Shown one piece after another: positions 33,991 to 43,853 of a stretch of DNA of 64,000 bases (its first letter is position 1; each line of letters opens with the position of its first letter). The DNA is taken from the NCBI RefSeq assembly GCF_036242395.1, contig NZ_CP108458.1:4154001-4218000 (forward strand). The letters are read 5' to 3'. Both the position numbers and the translations under genes were made by a program. The stretch is from Kitasatospora sp. NBC_01266. GTDB taxonomy: Bacteria; Actinomycetota; Actinomycetes; Streptomycetales; Streptomycetaceae. A model generated the notes under the pieces. That model did no database searches. It was given only the letters and a program-made list of their open reading frames with translations, and was not told where the DNA came from.

Positions 33991-36720
33991 TCAGCGGCGT
34001 CGCGCGCCTGGGCCACGGGCGAAGATCCGACTGATGATCAAGGTCACCCCCGCGAGGATCAGCAGCGCTCCGCAACCCGCCGCCTGCCAGCCCCCGAGGT
34101 TGCCCCGCCGCAGGACGGAGCTGTCCGCAGCCGGTGGCGGCGCGAGCAGCAGGACGGACGGGGAAGCGGACGTCGACAGGTCGACCAGCTGGGCCGAGGA
34201 GGACGGGAGGGGAGAGGACGGGGACAGCTTGGGCACCGGTGCGAGCGCCTGCACAGCGCCGGGCGGGCTGCTGCTCGGGATCGGGTCGGCGGCGGTGCTC
34301 GCGACCGCACCCGGGCTGAGGCTCATGCTCGGACCGGCACTGCCGCTCGGGCGAGCGCTGACACTCGCGGTCACACTCGGGCTCGCCTTTGCGCTCTGAG
34401 TCGGACCCGCGCCGGCACTGACGCCTGCGCTCGGGCTACTACTCGCGCCGACACCAGCACTCGGACCGACGGTCGGCTTGGTGCTCGCACTGACACTTGG
34501 GCTCGGACTCGCACTCAGGCTTGTACTTGCACTGGCGCTTGGGCTTGCACTGACGCTTGGACTTGGGCTTGCGCTCGGGCTTGTACTTGCGCTGGCGCTC
34601 GGGCTCACACTCACGCTCGGGCTCGGGCTTGTACTGACGCTCGCACTCGCACTCGCACTCGCCGTCGGCGACACCGGCACCGCCGGCACCACGCGCACCC
34701 GTACCGCGTCGCCCGCCGTGGCGTTGCCGGCCCGGTCCGTCGCCGTCGGGGTCAGCAACTGCTCCCCCACCGCCAGGTCCCGCATCGCGTTGCACGTCCA
34801 GCTGCCGTCCACCGCGGCGACCGCCGCGCAGAGCGCCCCGTCCCCGCCCGCCACCACCGTCACCGTGGTGCCCGGCTCGCCCTTGCCCGCCAGGCGCGGG
34901 CGCAGCACGTGCAGTTCCTCACCCGGTCCTGGCACGGTGAGCACCGGCTTCGCGGGCGGCACGGTGTCCACCACCAACCTGGTCGGGCGCCCGACCGCGT
35001 GGTTGCCGGCCTCGTCGACGGCCGTCGCGGTCAGCCGGTGCGACCCCTCGGCCAGTTCCTCGACCGGCAGGCAGACCCAGGACCGATCCGCCTTCACCGC
35101 CGTCCGGCACAACTCCTCGCCGTCGCCGCTGCCGTCCCCGTCCGTCACGTAGACCGTGCTGCCCGGCCCGCCGGTACCGGTCATCAGCAGCCCGGGGTCG
35201 TTGGTGTACTCGGGCAGGGTGAGGACCGGTGCCGCCGGCGGGGTCGTACTGATCGTGATCCGCACCGGTTCCCCGGTCTGCACCACGCCCCCGCTGGTCG
35301 TCTCGGCCGGGCGCACCGTGTGCGCTCCCTGCGCGAGCGCCGCGTCGGCCCGGCAGCTCCAGCCGCCGTCCCGTGCCACCACCGCCTGACAGAGGGTCAC
35401 CGTCCCCTCCTGGACGTCCACCGTCGCACCCGGCACCCCGCTGCCGCCGGCGAACTCCGGCCGGGAGTCGCCGACCTCGGTGCCCGGCACCGGGCTGGTG
35501 AGCTCGGGCTCGGCCACGCCGACCGCCAGCCGGATCGCCTGGTCCTCCACCTCGCCGGCGTCCGCGAAGCCGTCGGCGCCGACCACCTGGGCGGAGTCGC
35601 GGGCGATCCGCAGCCGGGCCCAGGTGTCCCCGGCGGTGACGTCCGGCGGCACGATCCACTCCAGTGTCGCGCTGCTCGCCCCGGGCGGGACGTCGGCCTG
35701 GGCCCGTTCGGTGGCGCCGAAGTGGCCGTCGCGGTCGAAGTCGATCCAGCCGGCCAGCGTCGCGCCGTTCCGGCCCGGATCGACCGGCACCGTGACGTCG
35801 TAATAGCCGCCGATCGGGGCGTTCGCCGGAAAGACCACGCTCGGGTCGTTGGCGAGGTGCTCGACCCGGCCCGGCTGGAGTTCCGGCGGCGCCGGCTGGG
35901 GCCCGCCGCCGCGGTGGCTGAGGCCGGCGGTCGGCACGGCGCTGATCGCGTCGCTGCCGAGGAAGAGGTCGGAGATCACGTGCGAGGCGTTCCCGTACCC
36001 GGGTGGCGCGCTGCCCAGCGTCTCGTCCAGCGTGACGGTGAACGCCTGGCTCAGTGCCGGGGGCGCGGTGGTGGTGCCGGGTGCCGCGGTGTCCCGCCGC
36101 TCGACCCGGAAGGTCGCGGTGTCGAAGGTACCGTCGAGTTCGAGGCTGCCCGCCGGGTCCACCGCCGCGCCACCCGAGCCGTCGGCGGTGCTCGGCGCGA
36201 GCGCGCCGCCGACCGCCGTCCAGCCCTGCCACGGTGAACGGGTGGTGAGCGCGGGAGCTGCGGGGCTGCCGCCGGTGACGCTCAGTCGGACGGCCGAGCT
36301 GACCCGGCCGCCGGGCCCGTCCGCCACCCCGGCCAGCCCGCTGACGTGCAGCCGGGGATTGCGCACCGGCCGGGAGAAGCTGAGCCGCAGGGTGCCCAGG
36401 GTGCGCCAGCTGCCGTCCACCTGCGGGCGGTCCTCGCTCAGCCGCAGCGTCTCGGCGGGTGCCCCAGGGCGGATCCCGTCGACGTAGCCGGCCGCCCCGG
36501 CGCCGTCCAGCGTGCCGGGCGCGGGCCGGGCGGTGATCCCGGGTACGGCGGCGAAGTCGAGGTCGACGGTCAACCCGGAGCGCAGCACCGCCCGCCGGTC
36601 CTGCGACCACGCGTCCGGCGACTGCTGCGCCTGAGAGATGGACGGGAGCCAGCCGACCGCCAGCCCGACGGCCAGCGCTGCCGCGACCAGGACCGTACGA
36701 CGGGTGCTTCGCGCGGGCAT
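33991..36720 (-). CDS. Large surface protein: adhesin-like N-terminus, three Ig-like repeats, Ser/Pro stalk, membrane anchor
   Basis: A 909-residue exported protein with a signal peptide (about residues 1-31, ISQAQ). The N-terminal ~300 residues resemble CshA-type adhesin domains (LDFAAVPGITARPAPGTLDG). A GEVED-like block (DVTVPVDPGRNGATLAGWID) follows. Then come three Ig-like repeats of about 85 residues, each with P-x-L-T/V at the start and a closing G-x-H/L motif. A Ser/Pro/Ala-rich stalk of about 120 residues and a C-terminal helix (about 875-900) with a basic end follow. No LPxTG motif is visible. It likely projects from the cell surface. Confidence 0.78.
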   Translation of the reverse strand: MPARSTRRTVLVAAALAVGLAVGWLPSISQAQQSPDAWSQDRRAVLRSGLTVDLDFAAVPGITARPAPGTLDGAGAAGYVDGIRPGAPAETLRLSEDRPQVDGSWRTLGTLRLSFSRPVRNPRLHVSGLAGVADGPGGRVSSAVRLSVTGGSPAAPALTTRSPWQGWTAVGGALAPSTADGSGGAAVDPAGSLELDGTFDTATFRVERRDTAAPGTTTAPPALSQAFTVTLDETLGSAPPGYGNASHVISDLFLGSDAISAVPTAGLSHRGGGPQPAPPELQPGRVEHLANDPSVVFPANAPIGGYYDVTVPVDPGRNGATLAGWIDFDRDGHFGATERAQADVPPGASSATLEWIVPPDVTAGDTWARLRIARDSAQVVGADGFADAGEVEDQAIRLAVGVAEPELTSPVPGTEVGDSRPEFAGGSGVPGATVDVQEGTVTLCQAVVARDGGWSCRADAALAQGAHTVRPAETTSGGVVQTGEPVRITISTTPPAAPVLTLPEYTNDPGLLMTGTGGPGSTVYVTDGDGSGDGEELCRTAVKADRSWVCLPVEELAEGSHRLTATAVDEAGNHAVGRPTRLVVDTVPPAKPVLTVPGPGEELHVLRPRLAGKGEPGTTVTVVAGGDGALCAAVAAVDGSWTCNAMRDLAVGEQLLTPTATDRAGNATAGDAVRVRVVPAVPVSPTASASASASVSTSPSPSVSVSPSASASTSPSASPSPSVSASPSASASTSLSASPSPSVSASTKPTVGPSAGVGASSSPSAGVSAGAGPTQSAKASPSVTASVSARPSGSAGPSMSLSPGAVASTAADPIPSSSPPGAVQALAPVPKLSPSSPLPSSSAQLVDLSTSASPSVLLLAPPPAADSSVLRRGNLGGWQAAGCGALLILAGVTLIISRIFARGPGARRR
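34315..34672 (-). repeat. Low-complexity Ser/Pro/Ala stalk repeats
   Basis: Hexanucleotide-like GC-rich repeats encoding SPS, SAS and SVS units inside the surface protein gene. This type of repeat is prone to length change by slippage. Confidence 0.7.
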
Positions 36721-36929
36721 AAGACCCTCCTGTGCACACGATGTGACAAGAAGGAATCACGATCTAACAGCACGCCACGGAAGCCACCCGAGCGAACAGC
36801 ACGAGAACCACCCAGACGGACGCGGCTGCTACGGAGTGTCCGGCTGGACGCCGTACCGCACGGCGAAGAGCTTCACTCGGCATGCCGCTCGGCACCCTGC
36901 CGGCCAGGCTGAACGGGGCCCACAAACGC

Positions 36930-36957
36930 CGAAGGCCCCTCGGTTGAGGGGCCTTCG
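36930..36957 (-). terminator. Terminator of the tRNA-Arg pair
   Basis: A perfect 12-bp stem (CGAAGGCCCCTC and its complement) with loop GGTT, just past the 3' end of the tRNA pair on the minus strand. Confidence 0.8.
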
Positions 36958-36966
36958 ATCAGGTGG

Positions 36967-37039
36967 TGCGCTCAGCAGGATTCGAACCTGCAACCTCTTG
37001 ATCCGTAGTCAAGTGCTCTATCCGTTGAGCTATGAGCGC
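36967..37039 (-). tRNA. tRNA-Arg(ACG), copy 1
   Basis: A 73-nt cloverleaf on the minus strand: acceptor GCGCTCA, loop CTACGGA with anticodon ACG, T-loop TTCGAAT, discriminator A and an encoded CCA (36964-36966). Substrate of TadA. Confidence 0.96.
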
Positions 37040-37079
37040 TCGGACGGCCCCGGGAAGGGAACCGCGAGCGGAGGTTTGG

Positions 37080-37152
37080 TGCGCTCAGCAGGATTCGAAC
37101 CTGCAACCTCTTGATCCGTAGTCAAGTGCTCTATCCGTTGAGCTATGAGCGC
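37080..37152 (-). tRNA. tRNA-Arg(ACG), copy 2
   Basis: Identical in sequence to copy 1, 40 nt upstream on the minus strand, also with encoded CCA (37077-37079). The two form a tandem duplication. Confidence 0.96.
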
Positions 37153-37262
37153 TCGCCCCGGCGACCTGGCCTCCGGGGCGTTGCGGGGACAACATTACAT
37201 GACCGTCGACCTGGGGTGAAATCGATAAGTTCCGGGCAGGTCGACCGGCACCGGCTACGGCA

Positions 37263-37294
37263 AGAGCCCCGCCGACCGAGGTCGACGGGGCTCT
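37263..37294 (-). terminator. Terminator of tRNA-Ser(GCT)
   Basis: A 9-bp stem AGAGCCCCG/CGGGGCTCT with partly paired interior, 8 nt past the tRNA 3' end on the minus strand. Confidence 0.65.
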
Positions 37295-37301
37295 CATCAG
37301 G

Positions 37302-37392
37302 CGGAGGCTGAGGGATTTGAACCCTCGATGGGCTTTAAGACCCAAACCGCATTAGCAGTGCGGCGCCATAGACCGGACTAGGCGAAGCCTCC
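37302..37392 (-). tRNA. tRNA-Ser(GCT)
   Basis: A 91-nt class II tRNA: acceptor GGAGGCT/AGCCTCC, loop CTGCTAA with anticodon GCT, long variable arm, discriminator G. Confidence 0.95.
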
Positions 37393-37593
37393 ATCCACTT
37401 GGCCCATCACCGTCTCCGGTGCGGACCGCGTGCATGAGATGATGCCACAGCTCGGGGCTCCGACACCAACCACCGCTTACGTTACTAGGCGGGTCGTCCT
37501 CTCGGCAAAAACAATGGGATACTCCAACCCCCGGAGGCAGCCCGGTCCGCGAGCGCGAACCGCAAGTCGTAAGTCGTGAGGAGACCTGTCGAC

Positions 37594-40500
37594 GTGAGCA
37601 GCAGGCCGATCCGAGGCGCTGCTCGCCTCGCCGCGATACTCGACGCACTGCCCGACGCGCTGCTGCTGGTGAACAGCAACGGCACGGTGGTGGACGCCAA
37701 CCAGGCCGCCGTACGCAGCATGCAGACCCCCGGCACCTCGCTGGTCGGGATGGGCGTGCTCGACCTGCTCCCCGACTTCGACCCGAGCCGGATCCCCGGC
37801 TCGATGCGGCCGGCCCCGCGCGACCGGGACGAGGCCGACAAGCCGGTCCGGATGACCGCGCGACGGACCGACGGCAGCACCTTCCCCGTCGAGGTCTCCG
37901 GCAACGACTTCGCCGACGAGAGCAGCAGCGGCTACACGCTCTCCCCGCGCGCTTCCTACGACCCCTACCGGGACGGCGGCCCGCGCGGCTCGAACGCTGG
38001 CGACCTGCTGCTGCTCCTGGTCCGCGACCTCTCCAGCCGGCTCGGCGTGGAAGCGGAGCTGCGCCGCCAGCACAAGCAGACCGAGATGATCCTGCGGGCG
38101 GCGGCCGAGGGCGTGCTCGGCGTCGACCTGGAGGGCCGGGTCGTGCTGGTCAATCCGGCCGCGGCGCACATCCTGGACTTCCGGGCCAGCGAGCTGGGCG
38201 GGCGCGAACTGCACCCGCTGATCCAGCACTCCCGCGCGGACGGCACCCCGCTGGCCGCCGAGGAGTCCGCGCTGCTCGACACCCTCACCTCGGGCCGCAA
38301 GCACCGGGTGCGCGGGACGACGCTGTGGCGCAAGGACGGCCGAGCGGTCACCGTCGACCTGACGACGGCTCCGGTGCGCGACGGCGACCAGCTGGTCGGC
38401 GCGGTGATGACCTTCACCGACCGGACCAAGGAACTGGCTCTGACCGCCCGCGCCGAGCACCTGACGGCCGTCCTGGAGACCGAGGTCAGCAGCGCCCTGG
38501 AGGCGCTGCGGCAGCGGATCGACACGCTGGCCGGCGACCCGGCCGGGCAGCTGTGGCCGGAGGCCAACTGGACGCTGCGCGCGCTCGCCGACGACTGCCG
38601 GCGGTTCGGCCTGCTGATCGACGGCGTGCTGGCGCACCAGCAGCACGAAGAGGAGCCGACCGCCGGCGCGGGTACCGAGGCACGGGAGAGCGGCGACTCG
38701 CTCGACCGCGCGCAGACCTCGCTGGACAAGCTGGTCGCGCGAGCCGTGGAGTTCGCCGGGCAGCTGGTCGGACCGGGCCGGCTGCGTTTCTCGGTGCACG
38801 CCGCCTCCGTCGAGGTGACCGTCGACCACGAGAAGCTCGCCCAGGCACTCGCCCACCTGGTGGTCGACGTGAGCGGCGCCCAACTGACCGGCGGGCCCGG
38901 CAGCGGCGGCGGCCAGCCACCGATGGTGGTGCTGGCGGCGGCGCAGCGCGGCGACGTGGCCCGGATCGAGGTGCGCGGCCCCGGGCGGGGCGGCAGCCGG
39001 GTGCACGTGCCGATCGCGCGCGCACTGGTCGAGCGCCACGGCGGCGTGCTCCAGCCGCACGAACTGCCCAACCAGGCCGGCACCACCTACGTGGTGGAGC
39101 TGCCGCTCGACCCGGCGGCGGCCAAGGCCGCGGCCGCGCGGGCGGCGGCGAACGGCGGGCGGCTGGTGCCACGGGAGACCGACACCGCCGTGCTGCCCGA
39201 TCTGCCGGGTCTGGCCGGCGGGCCGGACGTCCCGACCGAGGCCCCCGCACCGGCCGGCGAGACCGGCTCGGCCGACGGCGCCGCGGTAGCGACCGGCGGC
39301 GAGCGCGGGCCGCTCGCGCTGGGCCCGGGCCCGCGCGGTGCCGTGGCTGCCGCCGTACCGGAGTCACCGGAATCACCGGAGTCGCCGGAGTCGGCGGCCG
39401 GACGCGGTCCGATCGCGCTCGGCCCTGGCACCGGTGCCGAGCCGCAGCAGGTGCAGCCGACCCGGCGCCGCCGGGCGCTGCCCGCCCAGTCGACCGAGGC
39501 CGAGCCGCCGTCCGCCATGCTGGCCCTGCCCGGGGTGCCGGATGCCGGCACCCCGCTCTACCCGGGACTCGAGCACGCGCTGCCGCCCGTCCCGTCCGTC
39601 CCGAGCGAGCCGCCGACCGCCCAGCCGGCCCCGGCTCCGGAGCAGCAGCCCACCGGGCGGCGCCGCCGACTCGGCATCCCGGGCACGGCGCAGCCCGCGC
39701 CGGAGCAGGGACAGGCCGCGCTGGAGCCCGCCCGGCCCGGCCCGGACACGCCGTCCGCCAACCCCTCGGCCGCACTCGCGCTGGCCGAGCCGGTGCCGCC
39801 GATGCCCGTGACGCCGCCGACCGCGACCCCGAACGTGCCGCCGGTGCCGCAGCAGGTGCCGGTGGGCAGCGGGCTGGGCGAGCTGGCGCCGCCGCGCCCG
39901 TCCGGCTTCGCGAGTGCCTTCCCGGCCGCGTTCCCCGCGCCGCCCGCCGCCGTCCCGGTCCCCGCGCAGGCTTCGCCCGCCGAGCCGCGCACGCCGGCGC
40001 GACCGATCGCCGAGCTGGCCCCGGCGACGGCCGACGCGCCGTCACGCTCCGGCGACACCGAGAGCGGGCTGCCCCGGCTCTCCGGCGAGGACGACCCGGT
40101 CGCGACGAGCGCCGACGCCGCGCCGCGGGTGCCCGAGTACCCGGACTACCCGACGATGGTCAATCCGGCCGCCGACGGGCGCCCGCGCCGGCTGCTGGTC
40201 TGGCCGGAACCCGACCCGTCGACCAAGCAGGCGCTCCAGGACCGCGGCTACCGCCCGGTGATAGTCCGCTCCCGCGAGGAGGTGGACGCCCAGGTCGCCG
40301 CCTACCCCGCCGCGCTCTTCGTCGACCCGCTGACCGGCCCGATCACCCGCACCGCGCTGCAGTCGCTGCGCACCGCCGCGCTCAACAGCCGGGTTCCGGT
40401 ACTGGTCACCGCCGGTCTCGGCCAGGCCACCAGGGATGCCGCGTACGGGGCCGACCCGGCCGTGCTGCTGCGCGCGCTGGCGCCGCGGGACAGCGAGAAC

Positions 40501-40905
40501 CACGCCGCCCGGGTGCTGCTGGTGGAGAGCGACCCGGACATCGCGGCCGCGCTGACCAGCAGCCTGGAGCGGCGCGGCATGCACGTCGAGCACGCCGTCT
40601 CGGAGAACGACGCGGTCTCCAAGGCCAGCAGCGTGCAGCCCAACCTGGTGGTGATGGACCTGCTGCAGATCCGCCGCCGCCGGATGGGTCTGCTCGACTG
40701 GCTGCGCACCAACGACCGGCTGCACCGCACCCCGCTGGTCGTCTACACCTCGGTCGACCTCGACCCCGCCGAACTGCCGCGACTGCGCACCGGCGAGACC
40801 GTGCTCTTCCTGGCCGAGCGCTCGACCAGCGGTGACGTGCAGGCGCGGATCGTGGACCTGCTGGGGCGGATCGGCTCGCTGGGCGAGGTGACGACGGCCG
40901 GCTGA
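37594..40905 (+). CDS. PAS-domain protein with degenerate HATPase-like region and tandem receiver domains
   Basis: An 1103-residue cytoplasmic regulator. Two PAS domains are seen (about residues 8-60 and 165-285: ILDALPDALLLVNSNGTVVD and AAAEGVLGVDLEGRVVLVNP). A kinase-like part (about 290-505) follows without a recognisable His-box; it ends in RIEVRGPGRGGSRVHVPIAR, a weak ATPase G-box. A Pro/Ala-rich linker (about 510-850) precedes two receiver-like domains; the last has VVMDLLQI with phospho-acceptor Asp1022. GTG 37594 follows GAGGAG (37578-37583). It sits just beyond the tRNA cluster and likely senses an intracellular signal. Confidence 0.75.
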   Translation: MSSRPIRGAARLAAILDALPDALLLVNSNGTVVDANQAAVRSMQTPGTSLVGMGVLDLLPDFDPSRIPGSMRPAPRDRDEADKPVRMTARRTDGSTFPVEVSGNDFADESSSGYTLSPRASYDPYRDGGPRGSNAGDLLLLLVRDLSSRLGVEAELRRQHKQTEMILRAAAEGVLGVDLEGRVVLVNPAAAHILDFRASELGGRELHPLIQHSRADGTPLAAEESALLDTLTSGRKHRVRGTTLWRKDGRAVTVDLTTAPVRDGDQLVGAVMTFTDRTKELALTARAEHLTAVLETEVSSALEALRQRIDTLAGDPAGQLWPEANWTLRALADDCRRFGLLIDGVLAHQQHEEEPTAGAGTEARESGDSLDRAQTSLDKLVARAVEFAGQLVGPGRLRFSVHAASVEVTVDHEKLAQALAHLVVDVSGAQLTGGPGSGGGQPPMVVLAAAQRGDVARIEVRGPGRGGSRVHVPIARALVERHGGVLQPHELPNQAGTTYVVELPLDPAAAKAAAARAAANGGRLVPRETDTAVLPDLPGLAGGPDVPTEAPAPAGETGSADGAAVATGGERGPLALGPGPRGAVAAAVPESPESPESPESAAGRGPIALGPGTGAEPQQVQPTRRRRALPAQSTEAEPPSAMLALPGVPDAGTPLYPGLEHALPPVPSVPSEPPTAQPAPAPEQQPTGRRRRLGIPGTAQPAPEQGQAALEPARPGPDTPSANPSAALALAEPVPPMPVTPPTATPNVPPVPQQVPVGSGLGELAPPRPSGFASAFPAAFPAPPAAVPVPAQASPAEPRTPARPIAELAPATADAPSRSGDTESGLPRLSGEDDPVATSADAAPRVPEYPDYPTMVNPAADGRPRRLLVWPEPDPSTKQALQDRGYRPVIVRSREEVDAQVAAYPAALFVDPLTGPITRTALQSLRTAALNSRVPVLVTAGLGQATRDAAYGADPAVLLRALAPRDSENHAARVLLVESDPDIAAALTSSLERRGMHVEHAVSENDAVSKASSVQPNLVVMDLLQIRRRRMGLLDWLRTNDRLHRTPLVVYTSVDLDPAELPRLRTGETVLFLAERSTSGDVQARIVDLLGRIGSLGEVTTAG

Positions 40906-40971
40906 CCACGGCCGAGCCGCCCTGACGACCTGGTGCCGGGCCCCACGCGGGGCCCGGCACCGGCGGCCGGG

Positions 40972-42648
40972 TCACTCCTTGCCGAGCACCGTGACGTCCA
41001 GCTCCCGCGCGGCGTAGGAGGCGCGGATCACCTTCTTGTCGAACTTGCCGACCGAGGTCTTCGGCACCGAGGACACCAGCACCCAGCGCTCGGGCAGCTG
41101 CCAGGAGGCGATCCGCCCGGCCAGGAAGGTCCGCAGGCCGCGCAGGTCGACGGTGGCACCGGCGCGCAGCACCACGGTGGCCAGCGGCCGCTCGCCCCAC
41201 TTCTCGTCGGGGACGGCGACCACGGCGGCCTCGGCGACCTCCGGGTGGGCCATCAGGTGGTTCTCCAGCTCGACCGAGGAGATCCACTCACCGCCGGACT
41301 TGATCACGTCCTTCGCCCGGTCGGTGAGGGTGAGGAAGCCGTCGGCGCTGATGGTGCCCACGTCACCGGTGCGCAGCCAGCCGTCCTCGGTGAACTTGTC
41401 CGCGGGGCGCTCGGGTTCGCGGTCCGGGCCGCCGTAGTAGGCGCCGGCGATCCACGGGCCGCGCACCTCCAGCTCGCCGGCCGAGACGCCGTCGTGCGGC
41501 ACCCGGTCGCCGCCGGGGCCGGTCAGCCGGGCCTGGACGGAGGCCGGGAAGACGCCCTGGGTGATCCGGTAGGCCCACTCCTCGTCCTCGAGCAGGCCGG
41601 CCGGGGGCAGGCCGAAGGTGCCCAGCGGGGAGGTCTCGGTCATGCCCCAGGCGTGCACCACCCGGATGCCGTGGCGCTCCTCGAAGCCGCGCATCAGCGC
41701 GGGCGGACAGGCCGAGCCACCGATCACCACCTGGCGCAACGATGAGGTGTCGTAAGGCTGCTGACGGTCAGTCGGCTGGTCGAGCTCGTCCAGCAGGCCA
41801 TTCCAGATGGTCGGCACGGCGGCGCTGACGGTGGGTCGGATCCGCTCGATCATCTGGGCCAGCGGCTGCGGCTGCAGGAAGCGGTCGGGCATCAGCAGGT
41901 CGGCGCCGGACATGAAGGCGGCATGCGGAATCCCCCAGGCGCCGACGTGGAACATCGGGACCACGGGCAGCGCGATGTCCTGCGGGGTGAGGCCGAAGGT
42001 GGCGGCCGAGTTGACCTGCAGGCAGTGCAGGTAGACCGAACGGTGGCTGTAGACCACGCCCTTGGGGTCACCGGTGGTGCCGGAGGTGTAGCAGATCATC
42101 GCCGGGCGGCGCTCGTCCAGCTCCTCCTGCCACGGGTAGTCGGTGGGGCGGCCGGCCAGCAGCTCCTCGTAGTCGTGCACGGCGCCGGCGAAGCCGGCCA
42201 GCAGCGAGCGGTCGCCCGGACCGCTGACCACGATGTGCTTGAGGGTCGGCGAGAGCCGGGGCAGCACGCCGGCCAGCAGCGGGAGCACGCTGCCGTTGAC
42301 GATGATCGCGTGGTCGGCCGCGTGGTCGATGATGAAGGCCAGCTGCGCGGCCGGCAGCCGCAGGTTCAGGGTGTGCAGCACCGAGCCCATGGCCGGCACC
42401 GCGAGGTAGGCCTCCAGGTGCTCGGCGTTGTTCCACATCAGCGTCCCGATCACGGTGTCGGGAGTGGCGTCCAGCTCGTCGCGCAGGGCGTAGGCGAGCT
42501 GCGCGGCGCGGGCGCCGACTTCGGCGAAGCTGCGCACCTGCGGGTCGTTCCCGGTCCAGGTGGTCACGGTGGAGCGCCCGTGGATGCTCGCGCCGTGGCC
42601 CAGGATGCGGGCGACGGTGAGCGGTACGTCCTGCATGGTGCTGAACAC
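40972..42648 (-). CDS. Medium/long-chain fatty-acid-CoA ligase (ANL superfamily)
   Basis: A 558-residue adenylate-forming enzyme. The core motif is YTSGTTGDPKGVVYSHRS, followed by WGMTETSPLG (A5), GWLRTGDVG and the catalytic C-domain lysine in PKTSVGKFDKK. It activates a carboxylic acid to acyl-AMP and transfers it to CoA. The start is GTG 42648 with AGGAGG 6 nt upstream. It is a single-gene unit; the substrate is unknown, the closest match being long-chain or alkylated acids. Confidence 0.92.
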   Translation of the reverse strand: MFSTMQDVPLTVARILGHGASIHGRSTVTTWTGNDPQVRSFAEVGARAAQLAYALRDELDATPDTVIGTLMWNNAEHLEAYLAVPAMGSVLHTLNLRLPAAQLAFIIDHAADHAIIVNGSVLPLLAGVLPRLSPTLKHIVVSGPGDRSLLAGFAGAVHDYEELLAGRPTDYPWQEELDERRPAMICYTSGTTGDPKGVVYSHRSVYLHCLQVNSAATFGLTPQDIALPVVPMFHVGAWGIPHAAFMSGADLLMPDRFLQPQPLAQMIERIRPTVSAAVPTIWNGLLDELDQPTDRQQPYDTSSLRQVVIGGSACPPALMRGFEERHGIRVVHAWGMTETSPLGTFGLPPAGLLEDEEWAYRITQGVFPASVQARLTGPGGDRVPHDGVSAGELEVRGPWIAGAYYGGPDREPERPADKFTEDGWLRTGDVGTISADGFLTLTDRAKDVIKSGGEWISSVELENHLMAHPEVAEAAVVAVPDEKWGERPLATVVLRAGATVDLRGLRTFLAGRIASWQLPERWVLVSSVPKTSVGKFDKKVIRASYAARELDVTVLGKE

Positions 42649-42859
42649 GCGGGTCCTCCTTGACCTGGCTGCCTGGCTGCGGCCACCGCGCCGGCTACCG
42701 ACGGGTAGCGGGAGTGGCCCGCTGCCGATTCTGGCCCTCGGGCCGAGCGGATGTCAGTAGCTCAGGGGCGAATGAGACGATCAGCTCAAAAGCCGCCGCC
42801 GACGGCGGCACTGCGGGCCTCGGCGGGTGCCTGTCGAGCAGGGCGGCAGGGGTCGGGCG

Positions 42860-43837
42860 TCAGCGCGAGCCGGTCAGCTCCGCCCGCTCCGCCTCGGGCA
42901 GCCAGTCGCGCTCCGGGCCGTACTCCAGCCAGCGGTTGCGGCGCCCGACCTCGGCGAAGCCGCGCAGCAGGGTGGCGACGGCCGGGTGGGCGGCGCGCCG
43001 CGGCCAGCTGAGCGACCAGGCGTACAGCGGCGTGGGGCCGACCAGCGGCACCGCGCGCAGCCCCGCCGCGGCCGTCCCCTCCGGCAGCGGCACGTCGGCC
43101 GGGAGCAGGGCGAACCCGTCCGGGCTGTCGCGCAGTTGGGCCAGCAGGTGCTCGGCGCCGAGGTTGGGTTCCGGCAGCAGCGTGCCGTCCACCTCGAAGC
43201 GCTCGGCGAAGCGCTGCAGGAACTCCAGCCGCTCCAGTGCGGCCGGCAGCAGCAGCCGCCCGCCGCGCAGTTGGGCCGGACGCAGCGCGTCGGCGCCGGC
43301 CAGCGGGTGCTCCGGCCCGAGGATCACGTCCACCGGTTCGAGCCGGACCAGGCGGTGCGCGAGCGCCTCGTCACGCCGGTCCCCCAGCGCGTGGTAGCGG
43401 CCGAACCCGGCGTCCGCCTCCTCGCGCAGCAGCGCGCCGGCCACCGAGGGCAGGTCGCGGCCGTGTCCGATCTCGACGGCCAACGGCGTTGGTCCGTCCA
43501 GCCCTTGACGTACCGTCCGCAGCGGCGCGAACAGATGGCCCCAGACGTCCAGCCGCAGCGGTCGCACCGTCCCCCGCACGGCCGTCACCGCCGCCGCCCC
43601 GGCGGCCAGCAGCGCGCGGGCCGGCGCCAGGAAGCGCTCGCCCGCCGCCGTCAGCTCGACCCCGCGACCGCCCTGCCCGCCGCGCTCCAGCAGCCGTTCG
43701 CCCAGCGCCTCCTCCAGCCGCGCGATCCGCTTGGAAAGGGCCTGCTGAGTGATCGACAGGTCCTCGGCGGCGTGTCCGAAGTGGCGGTGCTCGGTGGTCG
43801 AGACGAAGGCACGCACCTGGGCGAGGTCGAGATCCAT
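42860..43837 (-). CDS. LysR-family transcriptional regulator
   Basis: A 325-residue LTTR with an N-terminal winged helix (QVRAFVSTTEHRHFGHAAED, LSITQQALSKRIARLEEALG) and an effector domain. It is divergent from the quinone oxidoreductase gene and shares the palindromic intergenic region with it, which is typical of LysR control. ATG 43837 is supported by the family start MDLDLAQVRAF. Confidence 0.9.
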   Translation of the reverse strand: MDLDLAQVRAFVSTTEHRHFGHAAEDLSITQQALSKRIARLEEALGERLLERGGQGGRGVELTAAGERFLAPARALLAAGAAAVTAVRGTVRPLRLDVWGHLFAPLRTVRQGLDGPTPLAVEIGHGRDLPSVAGALLREEADAGFGRYHALGDRRDEALAHRLVRLEPVDVILGPEHPLAGADALRPAQLRGGRLLLPAALERLEFLQRFAERFEVDGTLLPEPNLGAEHLLAQLRDSPDGFALLPADVPLPEGTAAAGLRAVPLVGPTPLYAWSLSWPRRAAHPAVATLLRGFAEVGRRNRWLEYGPERDWLPEAERAELTGSR

Positions 43838-43853
43838 GCCCGCCATCTTGACC

